Source: Clostridia bacterium (GTDB lineage Bacteria > Bacillota > Clostridia > Lutisporales > Lutisporaceae). From it: DNA of 64,000 nt. How positions within the stretch are numbered: position 1 is the first letter of the stretch; each line of letters starts with the position of its first letter. Both the position numbers and the translations under genes were made by a program. Of this stretch, positions 57,101-64,000 are shown one piece after another. Where the stretch lies: NCBI GenBank assembly GCA_035628995.1, contig DASPIR010000010.1, positions 1-64,000 on the forward strand, read 5' to 3'. The notes beneath the pieces were generated by a model, which was not told the DNA's origin, did no database searches, and worked only from the letters and a program-made list of their open reading frames with translations.

Positions 57101-59037
57101 TTTATCCCGAGGACTATCCTGTGAATATCGCAAATAACTTGGATCTTGAAGTATTGAGGGATAGTTTCCCGTTATCAGAAGTATATATAGTTGCTGGAAG
57201 TGATGTTATCCTTAATGCTTCTGCATATAAAAAGGAAAAAAGCAAAAACTCCATACAGACGTTTTCACACATACTATTTGAAAGAAAGAGCTTGAACAGC
57301 CAGTATGAAAGTGATGATGATTACCTTGAGGAAACGGTTGGGAGAATTGACGGGAAAGTAATTCGGCTGTCTCTTCCTCCGCAATACGAGGATATCAGTT
57401 CTTCTCAGATAAGAAATAATGTGGACGAAAATAGAGATATATCTATGCTGGTTGACCCTCTGGCACAAAGGTTCATTTATGAAAATGGCTTCTACCAGAG
57501 CGAACCCCAGTATAAATCAATAATACAGACAAAATCTATTGAAATGGAAGTATTGGAAGAAGTCAACAGAGAGATTTTAGAAGAACTATCCAAAGCTATG
57601 AATATTAGCTGCGAGACCCTGACAGTCAGGTTCACCAGCTTTCTTAAGAAAACTTCCTGCAGGCTGCTGCTAATAAGGGATTCGGAGCATGGAAAGCAAA
57701 TCCTTGGATTTTCTGCTTTCCATAGGCTGAATTTCAGTCTGCTTTATCAAGAATTCGGAAGCAGCTCAGTAACTGAGTATATTAGGAATAACTCCACAGG
57801 TAAAATAGTGCTTATTGATGGTATATTTATTGCCAATAATGCGGTTTTTGAGAACATGGAGCAGGTCCTTCTTGCTGAAACATTAGCTTACTGCTTATCA
57901 AGGGACTATGACTATGCGGTTTATAACAGCACCTTGAATGACTCCATATCCTATAGCATACTTGAGGTTCTCAGGCTTATGGGCTTCCGAGACATACCCT
58001 GCCTGGGATGTTCCAACAAGGTGCTCGCAGTGAATATCAGCACCCCTTGCACCTTGAATCTGGATATTGAAACCACTATTAAAGAACCTTACAGAAGCAG
58101 CAATGCATTTATAGCTGCGGTATCAAGAACCAGAAAAAGGCTTCAGAGCACTTTGGCGGAGGTATATGCCGGAAATCTTATATTGCCTTTTGACAGAGCG
58201 GTTATGGATGACACGCTGATTAGAAAAATATGTGAAGTGAATGATGTGCCCACAAAGCTTATCACCCCAAGAAAGCTTGGCCCTGCAATGTGTGTGCCCT
58301 ATGGCAGCATGCTCAGCAGAAGCATCATTCCCAACACAGTAACGAAGTCACTCCATACAGAAAAGCTCTTCAGCCCTGATATGGAGGGCTATAGAATTGG
58401 ACACTTTCCATATTACATGGATCTGGAAGTCCAGATAAAGATGCTGCATTCCTTTGGAAGGCCTATAATCCTGGTGGATGATACACTTCATCATGGATTC
58501 AGGCTTAAGGTTTTGGATCCTTTGCTCAAGAAGGAGGATCTTAAGGTAAAGAAAATAATTGTAGGGATACTTTCCGGACAAGGAAAGGAACTGATGGATA
58601 TCCAGGGACGAGATATTGATTGCGCATATTTCATACCCAGGTTGAGGGAATGGTATAATGAAAACAATTTTTATCCATTTATCGGTGGAGATGCCTTATG
58701 GAGAGGTGAATACCCCAAAAGAAACCTGCTTCCTTCGATAAACTTGATACTACCATATACCTCACCCTCTTTCCTTAATGAGTCGTCAAAAAAATCAATA
58801 TTCAAGCTTTCACAAGTTGCGATGGAAAATGCGATAGATATACTTTCAACCTTGGAAGATGAGTTCCAGCATATCAATGAAAGAAGCTTAACACTGTCAT
58901 CCATGGGTCAGGTATTTATAACACCAAGGTGTCCTGATCATGGAAAAAATATGGATTATGACCTGAATCTAAGCCCATCCTTTTACTTGAAGAATGACCT
59001 TGAGCTTCTAAACAGGCTCGAGAATATCATATGCTAG
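54109..59037 (+). CDS. Giant multidomain fusion: HD, helical repeats, NadD-like, GNAT-like, PRTase-like
   Basis: 1642 residues; ATG after AGGAGG. HD-type domain about 175-290 (LDHICGVH, AAGHDIGKYG near 217, GHIAMNHS near 254). Residues 340-930 are helical repeats without a clear motif. From 937 a nucleotidyltransferase of the NadD kind: FFPGAFDPFSLGH (HxGH) and SSSQIRN near 1097. Residues about 1170-1310 look like a GNAT fold. Near 1453 ILVDDTLHHGF resembles a phosphoribosyltransferase PRPP loop (DDxxxTG) with changed residues. Each module acts on nucleotides or acyl-CoA in known families, so a role in nicotinamide or other nucleotide chemistry is plausible; no function is known to me. Leads an operon with a dehydrogenase-like and a flavoprotein gene. 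Confidence 0.85.
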   Translation: MYNDNVTRLYNNISSRLLLADWPHYMEDTQIEIKAYMEDNRFMDNLHKIVENRDYSCSAVLTLCKSLMDELAHDNIPLSWLEYVYQYALNKSFPHAVETELQDNLENSCLIYLNTLKVISEFQKKDSDSTWQSKYPMIFLSAEEEAELENPLEYMKFLKAFDDEYVYEMMKLNQEVLGYNTLDHICGVHYLSLYIGRELKKAGIPIDLGRVSGAAAGHDIGKYGCKSSELKRVPYLHYYYTDLWFKNHDITYIGHIAMNHSTWDLELENLPLESLILIYSDFRVKQRTNEGSKEMNIYSLQDSFRVILDKLDNVDDTKEKKYRRVYSKLLDFEDYMVNLGVEVDISRITNGFHGEYKRKNWHFSLMGGKQVIKNIKYLAINHNISLMYQLRDEASLNLILESARSESNWKRLREYIRIFEEYSTYLTQKQKLITIKFLYDQAVHLEDDIRRQCSELIGLLIASFDEDYRKEVPEDAILDTPSITSYALLDRYMQLFINPDHKMVPLHRGYLGYNISIVISSLFSHCSKNQVESFKKVVVKYYNETSRRSTETKLYLLEAVRCIPVSNEHKTDKKILEYVGRMLKEKNTVLRLSALDVAYNVLFRSSGHIDALGEEAVISNFALTVKQLISNNLISSSFASENFLKYRIAVLLGMEPMILDMLSDFCQKDVHKLSEISLSNLKTATEWVLKRLQIDLLLDYSLKNPKSNGFYSAMHFCNLLKVSASENVRNRAGEALIQIVPHLSVEQRNDIAVEMLRALEIDGYQFAEYIPSYLGKLILSLEPVELDEVLDDFKEKIKNSTPHLDSLMVKTISIAIANYPAYIEISHEEKDIFENRLEKMLGIIINGLAHYDGNVKQAAFSVLGKEIFGSTTLMLNEKRQIFTHIAKKLLTLLEDDIQEGLLFLTNSAGLNSIYRFISDYTFFYKDIDIVIPEKVAFFPGAFDPFSLGHKEIARAIRDMGFEVYLAVDEFSWSKKTLPNLIRKNIINMSIADEFNIYIYPEDYPVNIANNLDLEVLRDSFPLSEVYIVAGSDVILNASAYKKEKSKNSIQTFSHILFERKSLNSQYESDDDYLEETVGRIDGKVIRLSLPPQYEDISSSQIRNNVDENRDISMLVDPLAQRFIYENGFYQSEPQYKSIIQTKSIEMEVLEEVNREILEELSKAMNISCETLTVRFTSFLKKTSCRLLLIRDSEHGKQILGFSAFHRLNFSLLYQEFGSSSVTEYIRNNSTGKIVLIDGIFIANNAVFENMEQVLLAETLAYCLSRDYDYAVYNSTLNDSISYSILEVLRLMGFRDIPCLGCSNKVLAVNISTPCTLNLDIETTIKEPYRSSNAFIAAVSRTRKRLQSTLAEVYAGNLILPFDRAVMDDTLIRKICEVNDVPTKLITPRKLGPAMCVPYGSMLSRSIIPNTVTKSLHTEKLFSPDMEGYRIGHFPYYMDLEVQIKMLHSFGRPIILVDDTLHHGFRLKVLDPLLKKEDLKVKKIIVGILSGQGKELMDIQGRDIDCAYFIPRLREWYNENNFYPFIGGDALWRGEYPKRNLLPSINLILPYTSPSFLNESSKKSIFKLSQVAMENAIDILSTLEDEFQHINERSLTLSSMGQVFITPRCPDHGKNMDYDLNLSPSFYLKNDLELLNRLENIIC

Positions 59038-59347
59038 TGCTTTTTAGCACAACGTATAAATAATGCGTCTTAAACAATGGGGGAACGGGTACCACGGTTT
59101 TCCTTCGGAAAAACACTGAATTCCACGAAATACACGGCGAAAAAAAATATTCTGAAACATAAGTAATAATCGATACGGAAGTAAGTATCAAAACTCTCTA
59201 ATGTCGCTATATATTATACAAAATTAACCGTGCAATTCCGTAGGAATCCGTGGAACATCCGTGTGTTCAGTGGTATCCGTTACCCATTTACTACTTCGCA
59301 TTGTTTTACTGTTACGCAGCACATAAAACCTTTTTGGAGGAATAGAA
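59038..59347. other. 310-bp gap with 'CCGTGG/CCACGG'-type repeats
   Basis: No coding frame. Repeated pieces such as ACCACGG, TCCACGAAATACACGG, AATCCGTGGAACATCCGTG and GTGGTATCCGTTACCC lie on both sides of an AT-rich middle. Similar in style to the other GC-rich intergenic repeats of the window. The dehydrogenase ribosome site GGAGGAAT closes it. No clear terminator, so the operon may read through. Confidence 0.5.
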
Positions 59348-60592
59348 ATGTTTTATTACAAACACCTTAACAGGACCTTAGTATCCTGGGAAAGGTACAA
59401 TCAGCTCATGGAAATTTCAGAGGACGATGCGGCGTCTGACAAAGGTAATATATTTGCTATAACTAGCAGTTCACCGAAAAATACCAGAAGGAGCTTTTCT
59501 GTATCTCAGTCCGACCTGATGTCTGCCGATAAAGAAGATTTGAGTATGCTACTCCTCCATCCTTTGAATGACAGCAATGTGCCCGACTTTCTGATTCAGG
59601 CTGTGCAGAACAATAGAGTCACTATGATAAATACCGAGTACCCCACTTGGCAGAATGTTCTGCTCTATAATGCTCCTGAGAAATGGAGAATAAATGTTGT
59701 GGGGCTTGGAGATGTCGGAGGAACTCTTGTGTCAGGGCTGAGACTCTTAGGAGGCGACTGTATATCACATATCGGAATATATGATTTAGATCCTAATAAG
59801 ATTAAGCGCTGGGAGTTTGAAACCAATCAAATAATGGATCCTACCGGAAACTTGAGTCATCCTGCGGTTTTGCCCATATCAGAAGAACAGCATTTTGATT
59901 GTGATATGTTCATATTCTGCGTTACCGTTGGCGTACCTGCATTAAGTGAAAATCTTAGCGATGTTAGAATTGCACAATATGAAGGCAATTCAGGGATAAT
60001 AAAGGGATATGCACTTTCAGCCAGGAGTAAGGGCTTTAAGGGTATATTTGCAGTTGTGTCGGATCCTGTGGACCTGTTGTGCAAGGCTGCCTTTAACTTC
60101 AGCAACACCGACAGCAATGGCAAGCCTGATTTCAAAGGTCTCGCAGCTGAGCAAATAAGAGGCTACGGGCTTGGAGTCATGCATGCACGAGCAGCCTACT
60201 TTGCCGGACTGGATCCGGAGACTGCTCATTATCTCACAGAAGGCAGAGCTTTTGGTCCTCATGGTGAAGGCCTGATAATTGCAGACAGTATTGAAAAATA
60301 CAATGAAGCTCTTTCCTTGGATCTTACAGAAAAAACTAAAACAGCGAACCTTGCAGTCCGCAGTCTGGGCTTCAAGCCTTATATCGCGCCAGCCCTCTCA
60401 TCAGGCTCCTTATCAATACTCGCTACCATTAGAGGACAGTGGCATTATAGTGCTACCTTCCTTGGCGGGGTATATTGGGGAACACGAAACAGACTGCTTC
60501 CTACCGGCATTGAGCTTGAGAGACTGCCGATACCGAATGGGCTTTTCTCCCGAATGGAAAACACATATGAAAGCCTGAGGAAAATGCTATGA
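59348..60592 (+). CDS. Lactate/malate dehydrogenase-like protein with extra N-terminal domain
   Basis: 414 residues. The first 110 have no recognised motif. Then an LDH/MDH-type Rossmann fold: GLGDVGG (near 120), YDLDPNK ending the second strand, VVSDPVDLL in the place of the usual NPVD loop, and FGPHGEG in the place of the catalytic GEHGDS. The catalytic His seems kept, but motif changes argue for a different substrate. Stop overlaps the next start (ATGA), so translation is coupled to the flavoprotein. Confidence 0.8.
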   Translation: MFYYKHLNRTLVSWERYNQLMEISEDDAASDKGNIFAITSSSPKNTRRSFSVSQSDLMSADKEDLSMLLLHPLNDSNVPDFLIQAVQNNRVTMINTEYPTWQNVLLYNAPEKWRINVVGLGDVGGTLVSGLRLLGGDCISHIGIYDLDPNKIKRWEFETNQIMDPTGNLSHPAVLPISEEQHFDCDMFIFCVTVGVPALSENLSDVRIAQYEGNSGIIKGYALSARSKGFKGIFAVVSDPVDLLCKAAFNFSNTDSNGKPDFKGLAAEQIRGYGLGVMHARAAYFAGLDPETAHYLTEGRAFGPHGEGLIIADSIEKYNEALSLDLTEKTKTANLAVRSLGFKPYIAPALSSGSLSILATIRGQWHYSATFLGGVYWGTRNRLLPTGIELERLPIPNGLFSRMENTYESLRKML

Positions 60593-61644
60593 GCAAGTAT
60601 TATGTTATAAAACCAGCTGACACTTCTGCTCAACTCGAAAAAATGCTGGAAGCGGCGTTGAACGGTAAAAATGTAGTTTATATATCAGATAAATCCAATC
60701 TTCCAGAACTTAAAGAAAAGAAGATTATTATTTGTGTTGAAATAAGCCCAGCGGGATTCTGCATACCCTTATACGAAATAATAACGGAGCTTCAAAGCCG
60801 AGGCCGGGATTCCCTTGGGGGTTCCTCAGCAATACTGCTAGTGCACAGCTCAAGTGAACTATATACAAAGAGTACCGCTGCATTCATAATATTTCTTCTA
60901 AACGGGTTGGGCTGCCGTTTTCTAGGGCATCCAGTAGTAGAAGCAACTGCCAGCTTGTCAAATTTCTCCACTTGGAGGAACGTAACTGAAGCTCCCCTTG
61001 ATGACATTTGCATGGAACTTTGTGCCAAGTTAGGCGGGAGATTTTCTGCATATAATCCAAAGCTTATAGAAAGGCCAAGAATACTTGCACTTCATTCCAG
61101 CTTCAAGGGAACCTCCAATACCCTTGCCCTGTGGAATATGGCGAAGGCGCACTTGGAGGGATGTGAAATCAGGGAACAGCATGTGGAGAACGGAAGGATA
61201 ATCGACTGTAAAGGTTGTTCCTTTAAAACCTGTAAACATTACAGCATGAATGACGGCTGCTTCTATGGCGGGGCGATGGTGGAGGAAATACTTCCTGCCA
61301 TAAAAAAATCAGATGCAGTCATATGGCTGTGCCCGAACTACAATGATGCAATATCCGCCAACCTATCAGCCGTTATTAACCGTATGACGGCACTATACAG
61401 GAAAACCCCCTTCTATCAGAAAACCTTATTTTCAATAATTGTATCGGGTAACTCAGGCAGTGATTCAGTGGCAAGGCAGCTTATAGGAGCTCTCTGTATA
61501 AACAAAGGCTTCAGTCTGCCCCCCTATTTTTCGTTTATGGCTACCGCCAACGATCCGGGGACGGTTTCCCAAATTCCTGACATCGAAGCCGCCTCTAAAA
61601 AATTTGCAGAAAATATGCTGAAGGAAATAAAAAAAACCTCATAG
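60589..61644 (+). CDS. Flavodoxin-like NAD(P)H-dependent oxidoreductase with N-terminal extension
   Basis: 351 residues. Residues 1-155 form an unassigned alpha/beta domain. From about 160 an NADPH-dependent FMN reductase/iron-sulfur-flavoprotein fold: LALHSSFKGTSNTLALWN (FMN phosphate loop), then a cysteine group CKGCSFKTCKHY with a later Cys in DGCFYGG that could hold an Fe-S cluster, then WLCPNYNDAISANLSAVINR. Probable electron-transfer partner of the dehydrogenase-like protein encoded just before it. Confidence 0.82.
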   Translation: MSKYYVIKPADTSAQLEKMLEAALNGKNVVYISDKSNLPELKEKKIIICVEISPAGFCIPLYEIITELQSRGRDSLGGSSAILLVHSSSELYTKSTAAFIIFLLNGLGCRFLGHPVVEATASLSNFSTWRNVTEAPLDDICMELCAKLGGRFSAYNPKLIERPRILALHSSFKGTSNTLALWNMAKAHLEGCEIREQHVENGRIIDCKGCSFKTCKHYSMNDGCFYGGAMVEEILPAIKKSDAVIWLCPNYNDAISANLSAVINRMTALYRKTPFYQKTLFSIIVSGNSGSDSVARQLIGALCINKGFSLPPYFSFMATANDPGTVSQIPDIEAASKKFAENMLKEIKKTS

Positions 61645-62271
61645 CAATATTAGTGTTATAGCTACATCTTCGTACCTATAAAGGAACTATTTATTGCAAT
61701 TGTCTTCAATTTGCAAGTTATGCTGCAAGTTCCGTCTTGTAGTTAGTATATTATTGTAGCACATATAATAAATTTAGCCATAGATTGGCATATTTTAATC
61801 ATTTTGTTGCATTCTCCTAGCTCTGCCAACGATATAATCTATATTATTAATGTACATATCTTCGATATTTACATTTTTGCAACCTGAACAAAATATTTTA
61901 CAATTATCTGAATTGTACTGCTAATTTTTGAGTATATTATATCTGTTAAGACGCATTAATGCTATGGTATTCCAAGAAAAATATAAATCAAATTTTAAAA
62001 TTGTTAAAAAATTACGCAGGAATTTTAATTTTTGTATAGAAAGATATTATATAGCCAAATTTTTTTATGTGCTATACTATTTTTTGAAGCTTTTGTTGCA
62101 TAATTTACATTTTAGCCATAAAAATTATATAAAGCCTATTCTTTATTTGGCAACTTGTTATATAATATATATGGGCGCAACAGAAGTCAATATATTATAT
62201 AATGAGCTAAAAAAGCTCAGAATTTTGACATCATTGTGAAGACAAAAAATAATATTTGGAGGGAGATACAT
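61645..62271. other. 627-bp AT-rich gap before gdhA
   Basis: Very AT-rich, with no supported gene; a frame at 61928-62239 lacks a ribosome site and a family. Contains GAGCT-AAAAA-AGCTC (62203-62217) followed by AATTTT, a weak hairpin upstream of gdhA, and a TATAAT box at 62161-62166 with a poor -35. The gdhA promoter and any leader regulation should be here. Confidence 0.5.
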
Positions 62272-63621
62272 ATGAACGTAAAACAATACATTGAAGAACT
62301 CTATGAAAGAGTCGTCAAAAGAAATCCTGGAGAACCAGAATTCCATCAGACTGTTAGAGAAATTCTCGATTCATTGGTACCAGTTCTCGAAAAGCGCCCA
62401 GATTTTATCGAACTTGGTATAATGGAGAGAATAGTTGAACCAGAAAGACAATTCACTTTCAGAGTGCCGTGGGTTGATGACAACGGTAAAATACAGGTTA
62501 ACAGAGGCTTCAGAGTACAATTCAACGGAGCTATAGGGCCATACAAGGGCGGCTTAAGATTCCATTCTTCAGTATACATTGGAATCATAAAATTCCTTGG
62601 TTTTGAACAGATATTCAAAAACTCCTTGACAGGTCTGCCAATAGGCGGCGGCAAGGGTGGTTCTGACTTCGACCCAAGAGGAAAGTCAGATAACGAAGTA
62701 ATGAGATTCTGCCAGAGCTTCATGACTGAGCTTTATAGATTCATCGGCCCAGACGTTGACGTACCTGCTGGGGACATCGGTGTTGGCGGAAGAGAAATCG
62801 GATACCTCTTTGGACAGTACAGAAGAATCAAAGGCGTATTTGAAAACGGCGTACTCACTGGAAAAGGTCTGCCATACGGCGGCAGCTTGGTAAGACCAGA
62901 AGCAACAGGCTATGGTGTTACATACTTCTGTAATGAAATGCTCAAGCATGAAGGCGACACAATCAAAGGTAAGACAGTTGCTATTTCCGGTTTCGGCAAT
63001 GTTGCTTGGGGTATATGCATAAAGGTTGCTGAATTAGGCGGCAAGGTTGTTACACTCTCCGGCCCGGATGGATACATCTATGATGAAAACGGTGTAACAG
63101 GCGAAAAGATTGATTACTTACTTGAAATGCGTAATTCCGGCAGAGACAAGGTTAAGGATTATGCTGATAAATATAACTGCAAGTTCTTCGCAGGCGAAAA
63201 GCCATGGAATGTTAAGGCTGATATCATAATACCTGCTGCTACTCAGAACGATATAGCAATAGAGCATGCAAAACAGATAGTAGCTAATGGCATAAAGTAT
63301 GTTTGTGAAGCTGCTAACATGCCATGTACAAACGAAGCAGTTGAATACTTCCAGCAGCATAAGGTTTTAGTAGGACCTTCAAAGGCAGCTAATGCCGGCG
63401 GTGTTGCTACTTCAGCCCTTGAAATGTCACAGAACAGCATGAGACTTTCATGGACAGCAGAAGAAGTTGACCAGAAGCTTCATCAGATAATGATCAACAT
63501 ACACAACAACTCAATGAAAGCTGCTGAAGAGTATGGCTTTGGATATAACCTCGTTGCAGGCGCTAACATCGCCGGCTTCCTGAAGGTTGCTGAAGCAATG
63601 AAGGCTCAAGGCTTAGTATAA
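62272..63621 (+). CDS. gdhA: NADP-type glutamate dehydrogenase
   Basis: 449 residues from ATG 62272 behind GGAGGGAG. Small hexameric class. Substrate-site PYKGGLRFH with its Lys, GGGKGGSDFDPRGKS with the catalytic Lys, PAGDIGVGGREIG with the catalytic Asp, then a coenzyme domain starting with AISGFGNVAWG. It interconverts 2-oxoglutarate plus ammonia and glutamate. The codon choice is strongly biased, consistent with high expression. Confidence 0.97.
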   Translation: MNVKQYIEELYERVVKRNPGEPEFHQTVREILDSLVPVLEKRPDFIELGIMERIVEPERQFTFRVPWVDDNGKIQVNRGFRVQFNGAIGPYKGGLRFHSSVYIGIIKFLGFEQIFKNSLTGLPIGGGKGGSDFDPRGKSDNEVMRFCQSFMTELYRFIGPDVDVPAGDIGVGGREIGYLFGQYRRIKGVFENGVLTGKGLPYGGSLVRPEATGYGVTYFCNEMLKHEGDTIKGKTVAISGFGNVAWGICIKVAELGGKVVTLSGPDGYIYDENGVTGEKIDYLLEMRNSGRDKVKDYADKYNCKFFAGEKPWNVKADIIIPAATQNDIAIEHAKQIVANGIKYVCEAANMPCTNEAVEYFQQHKVLVGPSKAANAGGVATSALEMSQNSMRLSWTAEEVDQKLHQIMINIHNNSMKAAEEYGFGYNLVAGANIAGFLKVAEAMKAQGLV

Positions 63622-63640
63622 TATAAGATTTGCAAATGCA

Positions 63641-63673
63641 AAAGGACCTGTGATTTATCACAGGTCCTTTCTT
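63641..63673 (+). terminator. Terminator of gdhA
   Basis: AAAGGACCTGTGA, short loop, TCACAGGTCCTTTCTTG. It lies 20 bases after the stop. Confidence 0.9.
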
Positions 63674-63689
63674 GTTTAGACAAACCACC

Positions 63690-64000
63690 CAAAATAAGAA
63701 CAGCCATATCATAGCCACATATGAGTATACAAAAATTGATGGCACTAACTCACTCCGCCTAAGAAAAGTCTAGCGCCTTCCAATATCCATCCGTGGACGT
63801 GGAAGGCTTGCTTCGGCGTCCTGCCTCGCATACGACTTTTCTAAGGCTCCGCTCCTAAGTGCCATTGACAATTTCTGTATAAGCACATTTAGGCTATTGA
63901 TATGGCTGTTCTACCAATTAGCTACTCAGTAGAGGAAAGTTATGTATCGATATACAAAGCTAATGCGCTTATGTACCTATACATAGCTTCTGCTGCTATT
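63690..64000 (-). ncRNA. Structured repeat, copy B, cut by the window end
   Basis: Reverse complement aligns with copy A over its last 220 bases and its first 55, but lacks about 330 bases of copy A's middle. Conserved single-strand blocks (CTTAGGAGCGGAGCCTTAG, GAGTTAGTGCCATCAA) are near identical, while helices change on both arms: ATATCAATAGCC/GGCTATGATAT, GCCTTCC/GGAAGGC, AAAAGTC/GACTTTT. Ends in CTTATTTTG like copy A. It follows the gdhA terminator, tail to tail. Confidence 0.7.

Noticed and set aside
61928-62239. 103-codon plus-strand frame in the gap before gdhA
   Set aside because: Starts at TTG without a ribosome site, composition is that of the AT-rich spacer, and no family motif is visible.

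Overview
The window is a low-GC Firmicutes chromosome segment, most likely class Clostridia. An alpha/beta-type small acid-soluble spore protein, a SpoVB-like flippase, a CtsR-type clpB promoter, PyrR RNA loops, a c-di-AMP riboswitch, a dnaG-sigA pair and an RNase P RNA gene all point there. Housekeeping and accessory genes alternate, and most of the left three quarters is transcribed on the minus strand.

Region 1 (1-17198, minus strand) is a nonribosomal lipopeptide cluster that continues past the left edge. In transcription order it encodes an Sfp-type PPTase, a type II thioesterase, a FAAL-PCP-C-A-PCP-E synthetase, an MFS exporter, a membrane-anchored serine peptidase with ClbP architecture (signal peptide, SxxK domain, three C-terminal helices), and a second synthetase, C-A-PCP-C-A-PCP-C.... 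The adenylation codes read as Asn (followed by an epimerase), then Leu, then Leu. Fatty acyl, D-Asn and a ClbP-like peptidase together predict an N-acyl-D-Asn prodrug that is exported and then cleaved outside the membrane.

Region 2 (17199-29652) holds a MaoC-like hydratase, a small Cys-rich protein, clpB, a SASP gene, a GNAT acetyltransferase behind a c-di-AMP riboswitch, lpdA with a decayed gene scrap behind it, an M42 aminopeptidase, pyrBI behind a two-site PyrR leader, and an S-layer-homology protein with two PrcB-type domains.

Region 3 (29914-42363) has a flippase, an O-antigen-ligase-like polymerase that overlaps it tail to tail, and a minus-strand run: LacI regulator, HAD phosphatase, AfuABC/FbpABC-type ABC transporter, Cof-type phosphatase, Pit phosphate transporter, PPi-type phosphofructokinase and a PhoU-like protein. 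This looks like an organophosphate or sugar-phosphate scavenging unit.

Region 4 (42538-53716) is mostly core: rnpB, a zinc-ribbon protein, a Nif3-like protein, trmK, two tRNAs, sigA, dnaG, a YqxD protein, a dGTPase, an ArsR-type regulator and an RsuA-type pseudouridine synthase. A 670-nt intergenic element at 51170-51838 is highly structured. It recurs in opposite orientation at 63690-64000 with compensatory base changes, which suggests an RNA.

Region 5 (54109-63621, plus strand) has a 1642-residue fusion (HD, helical repeats, NadD-like nucleotidyltransferase, GNAT-like, PRTase-like) followed by an LDH/MDH-like dehydrogenase and a flavoprotein, then NADP-type glutamate dehydrogenase. Short GC-rich intergenic repeats of the 'AACGCG' and 'CCACGAG' kind occur at several gene borders.
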